This document shows, one piece after another, positions 10,254 to 20,215 of a stretch of DNA of 64,000 bases. Source of the stretch: Spongiihabitans sp965206355 (lineage in GTDB: Bacteria; Pseudomonadota; Gammaproteobacteria; Arenicellales; Poriferihabitantaceae); assembly GCA_965206355.1 (NCBI GenBank), contig OZ242212.1:1302001-1366000 (forward strand), in the 5' to 3' direction. How positions within the stretch are numbered: the first letter of the stretch is position 1; each line of letters starts with the position of its first letter. The position numbers and the translations under genes were made by a program. Under the pieces are notes generated by a model. The model did not search any database. It had not been told where the DNA came from and saw nothing but the letters and a program-made list of their open reading frames with translations.

Positions 10254-10416
10254 TGGTTGATAAATTTTGGTGAGAATAATCCACAGGGAGGGACAACTGA
10301 TCGGAAAAAATCATCGTTTGTGAGTGTGGTTATCAGGCATAGAGGGGCTGTACAATAGGATTAATGATTTTAATCCAAATGTTGGTTGGAATGCTTAATC
10401 CAGGATTGAAAGTATA

Positions 10417-12606
10417 GTGTCATTATTACAAAACTCCCAAGACGATTGCAGCATTGATCAAGTGGTGTCTTGGCTGGAGTCTGCTTGCCCGCGGGAGATG
10501 GAGGAGAATGTGGCATCGGGCAGGCAAATGGTGGCTGTTTTGCAGGGGTTGAAGATGGATCGGGTTGGCTTGATTGCGGGTTTGCTACAGAGTTTGCTCA
10601 ATGGCTTAACGCCGCTTTCCGAATCAGAATCGGCGCATGTTGATAGGCATTTTGGTGCTGGAGTCATCACTTTGTATCACAGTATCAATCGGATACGGCA
10701 GTTGTCTGACCGATTAAGTGTTGCTGTTTCGAAGCGTAGCCGTGCGGAAACGGATGAAGAAAACCTTCGCAAAATGTTGATTACTATGGTCGATGATGTG
10801 CGGGTGGTGCAAATTTGTCTGGCTAACCAATTGGTTTTACTTAGAGCGTCAAAAACAAAAACGGTTGCCTTCCAAAAAATTCAGGCACGCTTGACCGAGG
10901 ATATTTACGCGCCACTGGCCAATCGACTGGGCATCGGACAGCTCAAATGGGAATTGGAAGATTTTGCGTTTCGTTATTTACGTCCGCATGCCTATCATGC
11001 GCTTGCCAGCGAGCTGGAAGAAAAAAGGCAGGTGCGCGAACACTATATTGTGCGATTGCTGGCGGAGATACAAACGCATTTTCGCGATGCTGGCATTGAT
11101 GCTGAACTGCAAGGGCGACCCAAGCATATTTATAGCATCTGGAAAAAAATGCAGCGCAAGGATTTGCAATTCAAGCAGTTATGGGATATTCGGGGAGTAC
11201 GCATCCTTGTGCATAATGTAGAAGATTGTTATTCGGCATTGAGCGTAATTCATTCAATGTGGCAGCACATTCCGGATCAATTTAGCGATTATATTTCAGT
11301 GCCCAAGATCAATGGCTATCAATCCATTCATAGTGTGGTAATCGGTCCGCAAAATAAGAGTGTTGAAGTTCAAATACGCACTTATGCGATGCACGAAGAA
11401 AGCGAGCTGGGTGTTGCCGCACATTGGCGTTATAAAGAAAAACTCGGGCAGGACAATGATATCGATAGCAAAGTCGTGCGCTTACGCAGATTGCTGGACT
11501 GGAAAAATGAGGTTATGGAAGCGACTGCCACAGCAGATGAAGCGGTAGGCGAAAATGACGATGCAAATGCCCGCCACGAGCATCAGTATCAGCAACAGCG
11601 CCACACAGATCAGAGCCGACCCGACCAAAGAATCTATGTGTTCACACCTAAAGGAAGCATTGTCGATTTACCCGCAGGTTCGACACCGATAGATTTTGCT
11701 TATGCGATTCATTCCGAGGTCGGTCATCGAACTCGTGGTGCGCAAGTCAACGGCAAGATGGTACCGCTAAACTACACCTTGCAGACCACCGAGCAGGTGC
11801 ATATCCAGACCGTTAAATCGGGTGCTCCGAGTAGGGATTGGCTGCGTAATGATCTTGGTGGTGTGCGCACAAACAGAGCGCGTAGCCGGATTTTGCAATG
11901 GTTCAAACATGCCGACTACGATCAAAATGTGTCCGAAGGAAGAGCTATGCTGGAGAGAGAATTACATCGTCTGGGGCTGGAGGATCTGAGTTATGAAAAA
12001 ATAAATCAGCATACCCATTTTCAAAAAGTAGAGGATTTATTAGCCGCAATCGGTGCCAAAGATTTCAAGTTATCTAAAGCCTTGTATCCGTTCAAACCGG
12101 CGTTGGATGAGGACTTGGAATCCATAGTCAGTAAATCGAAACCGTCCACAACAGCACCCAATAAGGATAGTTTTAGAGTGCATGGCGTGGGTAATTTGCT
12201 GACGCGGATGGCGAAATGTTGTCGACCACTTCCGGGTGATCAAATTATTGGTTTTATTGCTTCTGGTCGGGGTGTTTCTATTCATAGACGGCAGTGCAGT
12301 AACATTCTTAACCTCGATGAAAGCCTGAGCAATCGGCTGATTGATGTGGATTGGGGAGAACAATCCCGATCCGTATATAATCTGGAATTACAGGTTACTG
12401 CCTACCACCGCAGCGGCTTGTTGCATGAAATCACCGAGAAACTAAAAGCGGCGAATGCAGACGTCATCAGCGTTAATATGGAGACCAATCAGGAGCATGT
12501 TACCCGATTACAGTTTCGCCTTGAAATAACTGGCACCATGCGCCCCGAACAATTGATTAGCCGATTATCTTCAATCCAAAATGTATTTGAGGTGAGGAGA
12601 GACTAA
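10417..12606 (+). CDS. relA: GTP pyrophosphokinase RelA ((p)ppGpp synthetase)
   Basis: A 729-aa long RelA/SpoT homologue. The N-terminal HD domain lacks the catalytic His-Asp pair, as in RelA, so hydrolysis is not expected. The synthetase domain is intact (RPKHIYSIWKKMQ, DIRGVRILV, DYISVPKINGYQSIHSVV, VEVQIRT, HWRYK). A TGS domain follows (YVFTPKGSIVDLPAGSTPIDFAYAIHSEVGH), then a Cys/His zinc-finger region (ARMAKCCRPLPGD, HRRQCSN) and an ACT domain at the C-terminus. It makes (p)ppGpp on starved ribosomes. The start is GTG at 10417. It converges with uvrA, whose 3' end is 41 bp away. Confidence 0.94.
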   Translation: MSLLQNSQDDCSIDQVVSWLESACPREMEENVASGRQMVAVLQGLKMDRVGLIAGLLQSLLNGLTPLSESESAHVDRHFGAGVITLYHSINRIRQLSDRLSVAVSKRSRAETDEENLRKMLITMVDDVRVVQICLANQLVLLRASKTKTVAFQKIQARLTEDIYAPLANRLGIGQLKWELEDFAFRYLRPHAYHALASELEEKRQVREHYIVRLLAEIQTHFRDAGIDAELQGRPKHIYSIWKKMQRKDLQFKQLWDIRGVRILVHNVEDCYSALSVIHSMWQHIPDQFSDYISVPKINGYQSIHSVVIGPQNKSVEVQIRTYAMHEESELGVAAHWRYKEKLGQDNDIDSKVVRLRRLLDWKNEVMEATATADEAVGENDDANARHEHQYQQQRHTDQSRPDQRIYVFTPKGSIVDLPAGSTPIDFAYAIHSEVGHRTRGAQVNGKMVPLNYTLQTTEQVHIQTVKSGAPSRDWLRNDLGGVRTNRARSRILQWFKHADYDQNVSEGRAMLERELHRLGLEDLSYEKINQHTHFQKVEDLLAAIGAKDFKLSKALYPFKPALDEDLESIVSKSKPSTTAPNKDSFRVHGVGNLLTRMAKCCRPLPGDQIIGFIASGRGVSIHRRQCSNILNLDESLSNRLIDVDWGEQSRSVYNLELQVTAYHRSGLLHEITEKLKAANADVISVNMETNQEHVTRLQFRLEITGTMRPEQLISRLSSIQNVFEVRRD

Positions 12607-12647
12607 AGGGTACATCTAAAGATAGCGAGTCTCTAAAGACGGTTGCA

Positions 12648-15485
12648 TTATGGTTGCTGAAGCAATGGTTTTAAGTAGGTGCCGGTATGAGATGTTTGTA
12701 CTTCTGCAACTTGTTCAGGTGTGCCGCAGGCAACAATTTCTCCGCCGCCATCCCCGCCTTCCGGTCCCAGGTCTAAAATCCAGTCTGCCGTCTTTATTAC
12801 GTCCAGATTATGCTCAATGACGAGGATGGTGTTGCCATGCTCTTTTAAGCGGTGGAGGACGCTTAGTAATTGGCGTATGTCGTGAAAATGCAGGCCAGTG
12901 GTCGGTTCATCAAGCACATAGAGGGTTCTGCCGGTGTCGCGTTTCGACAGTTCCCGAGAGAGTTTCACCCTTTGTGCTTCACCACCAGAAAGCGTGATTG
13001 CGCTTTGTCCAAGGGTAATATAGCCCAATCCGACATCAAGCAAGGTATCCAGTTTTCGTTTAATTGACGGAATGGCTGAAAAGAAGGGTGCAGCATTTTC
13101 AACAGTCATTTGTAGAATCTCGCTGATATTCTTGCCTTTATAGCGCACATCAAGAGTCTCGCGATTATATCGTTCACCTTGACACATATCACAGGAGACA
13201 TAAATATCAGGCAGAAAATGCATCTCGACACGAATCAGTCCATCGCCCTGACAGGCTTCACAGCGACCACCTTTGACGTTAAATGAAAACCGTCCGGGTT
13301 TATAACCCCGCACTCTGGATTCCTGTGTATTGGAAAATAAATCACGAATATGGGTGAATAACCCGGTGTAAGTCGCCGGATTAGAACGCGGTGTTCTGCC
13401 GATGGGACTCTGATTAATTGAAATAATCTTGTCGAAATGAGTGAGCCCGGATATGGCAGAATAAGGCAGGGGCTGTGCCCGCATCAGATTTAATTGCTGG
13501 GCGACGGCAGGGTACAGCGTGCCGTTGATCAGAGTGGATTTTCCGGAGCCAGATACACCGGTTATGCAGGTAAACAAGCCGACCGGGATTCGTGCAGACA
13601 CATTCTTCAAATTATTCCCCGTGGCACCCACAATTTCAAGCATTCGCTCTGGATCAGGGACGGTACGCGACCGTGGTACTTCAATTCGCTCCTTGCCGAT
13701 TAGGAACTGCCCGGTAATGGAATTTTTTGCGTTAATCACCGTATTGGGTTTGCCCTGAGCGACAATAGTGCCACCATGTTTACCCGACCCCGGTCCTATA
13801 TCAACCACATAATCTGCGCTACGAATGGCTTCCTCGTCGTGTTCAACAACAATAACCGTATTGCCTAAATCTCTGAGATGAAACAAGGTTTTCAATAATC
13901 GGGCATTGTCTCGTTGGTGCAACCCGATTGACGGTTCATCCAGAACATACATGACACCGACCAGACCAGAGCCGATTTGTGATGCTAGTCGGATGCGTTG
14001 TGCTTCACCACCCGACAAAGTTTCTGCGGCTCGGGATAACGATAAATAATTGAGACCGACATTGATTAAAAACTCCAGTCGGGATTTGATTTCCTGGGCA
14101 ATTTTTCGGGAAATTTCGGCTCGTCTGCCCTGTAAATCAAGGTTCGTGAAAAATTTAAGAGTTTTTTCCACCGGCAATTTTGTCAGTCCCTGAATAGTCT
14201 GCCCTTCGATAAACACATGACGCGCCGCAGTTCTCAAACGGCTACCATCACAGCTAGCACACATTTTGGTACTCATGTACTTCGCCAACTCTTCCCGCAC
14301 AGAAGATGATTCGGTTTCGTGATACCGACGATGATAATTATTTATCACTCCTTCAAAGGTATGGCATTTCTCAAATTTTTTGCCAGGTCTTATGTAAACA
14401 AAATTAATCAGCGCATTGCCGCTACCATAAAATATGATTTCCTGATGTTTTTTTGATAGCGTGTGAAAGGGTGCGTCGACATCAAATCCATAGTGCTTGG
14501 CCAGACAGGTAAGTTGCGTATGGTAGTAGCCATTGCGCCGATCCCAGCCCGGAATGGCCCCGGCGGTCAAGGCTAATTCCGGATTATGCACAACCCGTTC
14601 GGGATCGAAGAATTGGCGCACGCCTAAACCGTCGCAGTCCTCACAGGCCCCCGCCGGATTGTTAAACGAGAACAATCGGGGCTCCAGCTCATCAAGACTG
14701 TATCCACAGTGGGGACAGGCAAACTTGCTTGAAAACAGGAGGGTGTGCTGAATATTTTTCTGTTCGTCCAGTAGTGCAACTTTTGCGGTTCCGTCGGTAA
14801 GGTTCAACGCGGTTTCAAGAGATTCTGCAAGCCGTTGTCGATTCCCTTCCTTGATCAGCAGACGATCAATAATTACCTCAATATCATGTTTATAACGCTT
14901 GTCCAGTTTGGGTGGGTCATCCAGCTCGACGGTTTCACCATCAATGATGGCGCGTATGTAACCTTGAGAATGAAGCTCACCGATTAACTTATGGAATTCT
15001 CCTTTACGATTATTTACAATGGGTGCCAGTAGCATCAATCGGCTACCTTGAGGTTGCACCATGATGGAATCAACCATCTGGCTGATGGTTTGTGCTTCCA
15101 GAGTAACATCGTGATCCGGGCATTTAGGGTCACCAATTCTGGCGAACAATAAACGCAGATAGTCGTATATTTCGGTTACCGTGCCGACTGTGGAGCGTGG
15201 ATTGTGAGAAGAGGATTTTTGTTCTATGCTGATTGCCGGAGACAATCCTTCAATCATATCGACATCGGGTTTTTCCATCATCGACAGAAATTGTCGGGCA
15301 TAAGTGGACAGAGACTCCACATAACGCCGTTGTCCTTCGGCGTAGATAGTGTCGAACGCAAGAGAAGACTTCCCCGACCCCGACAATCCGGTAATGACAA
15401 TCAGCTCATCTCTTGGCAGGTCGAGATCGACTGATTTTAGGTTATGGGTTCTGGCTCCGCGAATTTGAATTTTTTCTATGGTCAC
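12648..15485 (-). CDS. uvrA: Excinuclease ABC subunit A
   Basis: A full-length 945-aa UvrA, the damage-recognition ATPase of nucleotide excision repair. Both ABC modules are present: Walker A GLSGSGKS near the N-terminus and GVSGSGKS in the second half, two LSGGEAQR signatures and two Walker B/D-loop segments (VLDEPSIGLH, VLDEPTTGLH). The zinc-finger cysteines are visible (CPHCGYSLDELEPRLFSFN, CEACQGDG, CDMCQGERYN). It is divergent from the MFS gene 93 bp away, and ssb lies beyond that, a variant of the uvrA-ssb divergent pair known in gammaproteobacteria. No clear LexA box was seen in the shared upstream region. Confidence 0.96.
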   Translation of the reverse strand: MTIEKIQIRGARTHNLKSVDLDLPRDELIVITGLSGSGKSSLAFDTIYAEGQRRYVESLSTYARQFLSMMEKPDVDMIEGLSPAISIEQKSSSHNPRSTVGTVTEIYDYLRLLFARIGDPKCPDHDVTLEAQTISQMVDSIMVQPQGSRLMLLAPIVNNRKGEFHKLIGELHSQGYIRAIIDGETVELDDPPKLDKRYKHDIEVIIDRLLIKEGNRQRLAESLETALNLTDGTAKVALLDEQKNIQHTLLFSSKFACPHCGYSLDELEPRLFSFNNPAGACEDCDGLGVRQFFDPERVVHNPELALTAGAIPGWDRRNGYYHTQLTCLAKHYGFDVDAPFHTLSKKHQEIIFYGSGNALINFVYIRPGKKFEKCHTFEGVINNYHRRYHETESSSVREELAKYMSTKMCASCDGSRLRTAARHVFIEGQTIQGLTKLPVEKTLKFFTNLDLQGRRAEISRKIAQEIKSRLEFLINVGLNYLSLSRAAETLSGGEAQRIRLASQIGSGLVGVMYVLDEPSIGLHQRDNARLLKTLFHLRDLGNTVIVVEHDEEAIRSADYVVDIGPGSGKHGGTIVAQGKPNTVINAKNSITGQFLIGKERIEVPRSRTVPDPERMLEIVGATGNNLKNVSARIPVGLFTCITGVSGSGKSTLINGTLYPAVAQQLNLMRAQPLPYSAISGLTHFDKIISINQSPIGRTPRSNPATYTGLFTHIRDLFSNTQESRVRGYKPGRFSFNVKGGRCEACQGDGLIRVEMHFLPDIYVSCDMCQGERYNRETLDVRYKGKNISEILQMTVENAAPFFSAIPSIKRKLDTLLDVGLGYITLGQSAITLSGGEAQRVKLSRELSKRDTGRTLYVLDEPTTGLHFHDIRQLLSVLHRLKEHGNTILVIEHNLDVIKTADWILDLGPEGGDGGGEIVACGTPEQVAEVQTSHTGTYLKPLLQQP

Positions 15486-15578
15486 AACAAATCCGATTTT
15501 TCAAAACAAACCTGATACTATACGCGCCCTTTGCTATTGCAGACAACCACTAATTGCAAATTACGAAATGGCATCCGC

Positions 15579-16802
15579 ATGAAAATGAAAACAATAATCA
15601 ATCCGATGTTGCCGAGCGAGCGCAGAGCGGTGTTCTCTTTGGCGAGTATTTTCTCGTTGCGTATGTTCGGGTTATTTATGTTGTTGCCGGTACTGGCTGT
15701 TTATGCAGAGCATTTGAGCGGAACGACACCGCTATTGCTTGGGCTGGCACTGGGCATATACGGTTTAACGCAAGCTATTTTTCAAATACCGTTTGGTATG
15801 CTATCAGATCGCATAGAGCGCAAAAAAGTAATCGCCTGCGGCTTAATCATATTTGCAGCGGGCAGTATCATAGCCGCGTTATCGGACTCCATTCAGTGGC
15901 TGATAGTGGGCAGGGCAGTGCAGGGTGCAGGCGCAATATCGGCAGCGGTTCTGGCATTAAATGCGGATTTAACCCGCAACGAACAGCGTACCAAGTCTAT
16001 GGCAATCATCGGCATCAGCATCGGCTTCACTTTTCTGATGTCTTTGATCTTTGCGCCGATTCTGCACGCTATTATCGGTATTGATGGGTTGTTTTGGTTA
16101 ATTGCGCTGTTGGCACTGATGGCGATTCTGGTGTTGTACAAAGTAGTTCCGAGTGCGTCTCCGAGTGCCGAGAGTCAGAAATATGTGCCGCTTCGGGGGC
16201 AGATTAGCGATGCCCTGAAAAACCCGCAATTGATGCAACTCAATCTGGGTATTTTGGTGTTGCATCTCGTGTTAACCGCCTTGTTTTTAGTATTACCCAA
16301 TATATTGATAACGCAAAGCGGGTTACCGCTATCTGGACACTGGAAACTATATGCGCCAATCTTGCTGGCATCGGTATTGGGGATGGCACCATTTGTGGTT
16401 GCCGGTGCAAAACCGAAATTCGTCAAAATCGCCTATCAACTGGCGATTTCTCTGCTTCTGTTTGCTCTGCTGATGCTAGCATTTGCACTCAATCATTCGC
16501 TGCTCTGGTTGCTGCTGTCAATGGCAGTTTTCTTTAGTGCATTTAATGCGCTAGAGTCGCTGTTACCTTCTCTGGTGTCGCAGTTAGCTACGGCGAATAA
16601 CAAGGGCACGGCGATTGGAATTTACAATACCTTTCAATTTTCCGGCATCTTTTTCGGTGGAGTGGCAGGAGGTTGGATATTGGGGAGACAAGGAGTAGTG
16701 GGGGTTTTTGTGTTTTGTAGTGTTATTGTTATTGGATGGCTACTGCTGTCCTGCTTTACCCCCTATTTTGAGCTGACGAAACCCGAAAGCCGCCGAAATT
16801 GA
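15579..16802 (+). CDS. MFS transporter
   Basis: A 407-aa major facilitator superfamily permease with about 12 hydrophobic segments and the cytoplasmic loop 2-3 signature GMLSDRIERKKV. The N-terminus reads RRAVFSLASIFSLRMFGLFMLLPVLAVYA, as in YajR-like proteins, but the C-terminal extra domain of YajR is missing, so the substrate is unknown. The ATG at 15579 is preferred to a TTG at 15531, which would add a non-hydrophobic leader with no conserved features. It lies between uvrA and ssb, a position seen in other gammaproteobacteria. Confidence 0.87.
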   Translation: MKMKTIINPMLPSERRAVFSLASIFSLRMFGLFMLLPVLAVYAEHLSGTTPLLLGLALGIYGLTQAIFQIPFGMLSDRIERKKVIACGLIIFAAGSIIAALSDSIQWLIVGRAVQGAGAISAAVLALNADLTRNEQRTKSMAIIGISIGFTFLMSLIFAPILHAIIGIDGLFWLIALLALMAILVLYKVVPSASPSAESQKYVPLRGQISDALKNPQLMQLNLGILVLHLVLTALFLVLPNILITQSGLPLSGHWKLYAPILLASVLGMAPFVVAGAKPKFVKIAYQLAISLLLFALLMLAFALNHSLLWLLLSMAVFFSAFNALESLLPSLVSQLATANNKGTAIGIYNTFQFSGIFFGGVAGGWILGRQGVVGVFVFCSVIVIGWLLLSCFTPYFELTKPESRRN

Positions 16803-16998
16803 AAACCCAATATTTGACAATAAACGGGCGCAATAAATGACTCGCAAAAAGGCGGGCTGATTGGTAGAATGAGGCAACTCAATGGAATTGAGCATGTGGG
16901 CATTGTTTGCGGCGGAACGATGATTACTTTGGAAGCGGACGAAAATGTCCGTAGTCACGCCGATGTTGAACGATATTTAAGACCGAAGGAGGTCCATA

Positions 16999-17475
16999 AT
17001 GGCAAGAGGCATTAACAAGGTTATACTGGTTGGAAATTTGGGGCGAGACCCGGAAATACGCTACACATCCAGTGGTGCGGCAGTAGCCAATATCACGCTG
17101 GCGACCAGTGATACATGGAAAGACAAACAAACCGGCGACTCGCAGGAGCGTACCGAATGGCATCGAGTGGTGTTTTTTAATCGTCTGGCAGAAGTGGTGG
17201 GCGAATATCTTAAAAAAGGCGCGCAGGTTTACGTTGAAGGGCGAATACAAACCAGAAAGTGGCAGGATAAAAGTGGACAGGATCGTTATACCACCGAAGT
17301 GGTTGCCAGTGAAATGCAAATGCTGGGAAGCAAGGGCGGTGGTTTTCAGCCTAATGAGGGTGGCTCAATGGACGATATGAATTTTGACCAGTCGGCATCT
17401 TCGGGTACGGCATCCGCAAAACCAGCAAGCAAAGCCGTTGCTACCGAAGATTTTGATGACGATATTCCCTTTTAA
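16999..17475 (+). CDS. ssb: Single-stranded DNA-binding protein
   Basis: A 158-aa SSB. The N-terminal OB fold is typical (ARGINKVILVGNLGRDPEIRYTSSGAAVANITLATSD...TEWHRVVFFNRLAEVVGEYLKKGAQVYVEGRIQTRKW). A flexible Gly/Ser-rich linker follows, and the acidic tip DFDDDIPF that recruits repair and replication proteins is intact. A strong AAGGAGG ribosome-binding site at 16987-16993 fixes the start. The gene stands alone after the MFS gene. Confidence 0.96.
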   Translation: MARGINKVILVGNLGRDPEIRYTSSGAAVANITLATSDTWKDKQTGDSQERTEWHRVVFFNRLAEVVGEYLKKGAQVYVEGRIQTRKWQDKSGQDRYTTEVVASEMQMLGSKGGGFQPNEGGSMDDMNFDQSASSGTASAKPASKAVATEDFDDDIPF

Positions 17476-17723
17476 GGGTGTTTTTGCTGATTGGCGTGTA
17501 GATAATGGGCAAAATGTGACAAAGCGCACAGACCTATTGTTGTTAATAGTGGACAATTCCTCTTGCCCAAGGAAATGTATAGCCAATGGATTGGACAAAA
17601 AGAGGTAAGCTCATAAGGATTAGGGATAGAATGTTGAGCGCTATCAGGATGCGATAGTAATTGATTTCATTATTAACGCGAGCTGATATTACCAAGGAGC
17701 TTCTTTGCATAACACCGGGGTAG
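17476..17723. other. Non-coding region between ssb and pdxH
   Basis: About 440 bp separate ssb from pdxH. It contains the hairpin terminator at 17724-17755 and otherwise no supported gene. An AAGGAG at about 17694 precedes a ten-codon TTG frame that runs into the terminator stem; it could be chance. Confidence 0.4.
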
Positions 17724-17755
17724 AGCCCAGACTGTAAACCGGTCTGGGCTTTTTT
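17724..17755 (+). terminator. Intrinsic terminator downstream of ssb
   Basis: A perfect 9-bp stem AGCCCAGAC / GTCTGGGCT with a 9-nt loop is followed at once by a run of T (17750-17755). It lies about 250 bp past the ssb stop, so it ends either a long ssb transcript or a short independent RNA starting in the intergenic region. Confidence 0.85.
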
Positions 17756-17919
17756 GTGGCAAAACGGATAATCGTAAGCAAGCCGAAAGCGGATGGGTAG
17801 CGCGGCGCAAAGATAGATGGCAACACAACATGATAAAGGCGGTATAATTTCCGCCTGCGGTGATTGGCGAGCGATGACAGTCATCTCGTTTGCTAACAAC
17901 CCGGATAGCCTGTCCGCCG

Positions 17920-18573
17920 ATGAAAAATTTAAAGAAACTTAAACAACAATATGCTGATGCGGGAATCCGTCAGGACAGCGTCTGTCGTGACCCACTTGAT
18001 CAATTCAGGTTGTGGTTTGATCAGGCGCTTGATTCGGGTATTGCCGAAGCTGATGGGTTTTGTTTGTCCACGGTATCGACAGAAGGAAAACCTTCCCAAC
18101 GCACCGTGCTAATGAAGTCTTATGACCGTGATGGTCTGGTATTTTACAGCAACCACCATAGCCGCAAAGCCCAGCAACTTATGCAGAATAATCAGGTTTC
18201 GGCATTGTTCCCATGGTATGAACTGCATCGTCAGATAATTATTGAAGGCACAGTGAGTCGGGTCAGCGATCAATTATCACGCGACTATTTTCATTCCAGA
18301 CCCCGGGAAAGTCAGATTAGCGCACACGCCTCTCGTCAAAGCGAGACAATTGCCTCACGACAAATGCTCGAACAGCAACAACAGGAAATAGAACAAGGGT
18401 TCGCCAACCAACAAATACCATTGCCAAAATTTTGGGGTGGTTACCGTATCAAGCCCACCCGTTTTGAATTTTGGCAAGGACGCGCCCACCGATTGCATGA
18501 TCGAATTCTTTACATAAAGACAAATAGCGCAGAGAACGATAACCAATGGGAAATTATACGCTTATCGCCATAG
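17920..18573 (+). CDS. pdxH: Pyridoxamine 5'-phosphate oxidase
   Basis: A 217-aa FMN enzyme that oxidises pyridoxamine or pyridoxine phosphate to pyridoxal phosphate. Recognised by RTVLMKSYDRDGLVFYSNHHSRKAQQL (FMN and substrate binding), FPWYELHRQIIIEGTV, DYFHSRPRESQISAHAS and the C-terminal WGGYRIKPTRFEFWQGRAHRLHDR. Length is normal. The ATG at 17920 (MKNLKKLKQQY) fits the family start better than the upstream TTG at 17890. Confidence 0.95.
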   Translation: MKNLKKLKQQYADAGIRQDSVCRDPLDQFRLWFDQALDSGIAEADGFCLSTVSTEGKPSQRTVLMKSYDRDGLVFYSNHHSRKAQQLMQNNQVSALFPWYELHRQIIIEGTVSRVSDQLSRDYFHSRPRESQISAHASRQSETIASRQMLEQQQQEIEQGFANQQIPLPKFWGGYRIKPTRFEFWQGRAHRLHDRILYIKTNSAENDNQWEIIRLSP

Positions 18574-18695
18574 TGCGTGTGCCTGGCGGGTATTGTCGGA
18601 TAAAGGTGGGCGAGACAAAACAACGCGCTTCGCGCTTTCACAGTCCCTTGATTGTGTCGGGTTATTGAACAACACTTAACCGTCAGGAGTCTATT

Positions 18696-20009
18696 CTGAA
18701 TCAATATCAACCCCTTGCAGACCGACTTAGACCCGCCCGATTACAGGAGGTGGTTGGTCAGCAACATATTCTTGCTGAACAGAAACCCTTGTATAGTGCG
18801 ATTGCGAGCGGTCAATTGCATTCTATGGTGTTCTGGGGCCCACCCGGCACGGGCAAGACGACATTAGCCAAATTGCTTGCCGCACATTGTGAGGCAGAAT
18901 TTGTTTCGTTGTCTGCGGTGTTGTGTGGAGTCAAGGATATTCGTACAGCAGTCACAGCGGCAAAGTTACGCTTACAGCTTGATCAGGGTAAGACCGTTTT
19001 ATTTGTTGATGAGGTGCATCGGTTTAACAAATCACAGCAAGATGCGTTTCTGCCACATATTGAAAATGGCACGATCATTTTTGTTGGTGCAACCACAGAA
19101 AACCCGTCATTTGAATTGAACAATGCACTGTTGTCGCGCTTGCGAGTTTATGTGCTGCAAGCGTTATCGGTTGAGGACATCGTTAAATTGATTGAGCGCG
19201 CCTTGCAAGACAGAGAAAAAGGGCTGGGGCAATTAAGGTTGACTATGCAGCCTGAGGCTATTCGGCAACTTGCTGAAATGGCAGATGGCGATGCACGTCG
19301 CGCATTAACACTGCTGGAAATTGCGGCAGATTTGGCAGAGCAAGGCTGTATTAGCCGTGAATTGATTAGCGAAGTGATGGCTGGAGGGGCGTTGCGGCGC
19401 TTTGATAAAGGCGGTGAAGCTTTTTACGATCAAATTTCTGCGCTACATAAGTCAGTGCGTGGCTCTGCTCCGGATGCCGCACTGTATTGGTTTTGTCGGA
19501 TGATTGATGGCGGTTGTGATGCGCTGTATATTGCGCGCAGAATTGTTAGAATGGCTTCCGAAGACATCGGTAATGCCGACCCCAGGGCATTGCAAATTGC
19601 CTTAGACGCATGGCAGACTCATGAGCGATTGGGCAGTCCTGAAGGGGAGTTGGCATTGGCACAAGCAATCATTTATCTGAGCGTGGCGGCAAAAAGTAAT
19701 GCGGTTTATTCGGCGTTTAATCAAGCGATGTCTGTCGCCAGAAAATCGGGTTCTCTGGAGGTGCCATTGCATTTGCGAAACGCACCGACCAAGCTGATGA
19801 AAGATCTTGAATATGGCGATCAATATCGTTATGCACATAATGAGCCGGAGGCTTACGCTGCCGGCGAGAACTACTTCCCGGATAAATTAAAAGCCACTGT
19901 TTTTTATCAGCCAGTGGAGCGCGGATTAGAGATTAAGATAAAAGAAAAGCTGGCGCAGCTCAGGCTATGGGATAAGGCAGCGGATAAAAAAGCGGATAAG
20001 AAAATCTAA
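18696..20009 (+). CDS. rarA: Replication-associated recombination protein A (RarA/MgsA), CTG start
   Basis: An AAA+ clamp-loader-like ATPase acting at stalled replication forks. Walker A is GPPGTGKTT, Walker B is VLFVDEVHRFNKSQQDAFLP, and GATTENPSFELNNALLSR is the sensor 1 region. The C-terminal half has the tetramerisation domain (YDQISALHKSVRGSAPDAALYW, RMASEDIGNADPRAL). The first GTG (18750) would remove conserved N-terminal residues. The homologous segment QPLADRLRPARLQEVVGQQH begins just after a CTG at 18696, which has AGGAG 6 nt upstream (18685-18689), and there is no ATG/GTG/TTG in frame between them. CTG is therefore the likely initiator. Length 437 aa is normal. Confidence 0.9.
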   Translation: MNQYQPLADRLRPARLQEVVGQQHILAEQKPLYSAIASGQLHSMVFWGPPGTGKTTLAKLLAAHCEAEFVSLSAVLCGVKDIRTAVTAAKLRLQLDQGKTVLFVDEVHRFNKSQQDAFLPHIENGTIIFVGATTENPSFELNNALLSRLRVYVLQALSVEDIVKLIERALQDREKGLGQLRLTMQPEAIRQLAEMADGDARRALTLLEIAADLAEQGCISRELISEVMAGGALRRFDKGGEAFYDQISALHKSVRGSAPDAALYWFCRMIDGGCDALYIARRIVRMASEDIGNADPRALQIALDAWQTHERLGSPEGELALAQAIIYLSVAAKSNAVYSAFNQAMSVARKSGSLEVPLHLRNAPTKLMKDLEYGDQYRYAHNEPEAYAAGENYFPDKLKATVFYQPVERGLEIKIKEKLAQLRLWDKAADKKADKKI

Positions 20010-20215
20010 TTATAAGGTTAAGCCTTTCATTTAAATGGCAGAATGAAGCTGGACTGATCCGCACAGCCCCATATTCATTGAAAACAGGCGGCAAACAATC
20101 AATAATCATTATCTTGTATATAAGAATTATAAATTTTTATATTTGCACTGTTTATATCATTATCCGCGCATAATTAATTATACCCTTTAATCCTGATTAC
20201 GACGACAATAATATT

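Noticed and set aside
15486..15578. LexA box between uvrA and the MFS gene
   Set aside because: No CTG-N10-CAG palindrome of adequate match could be seen.
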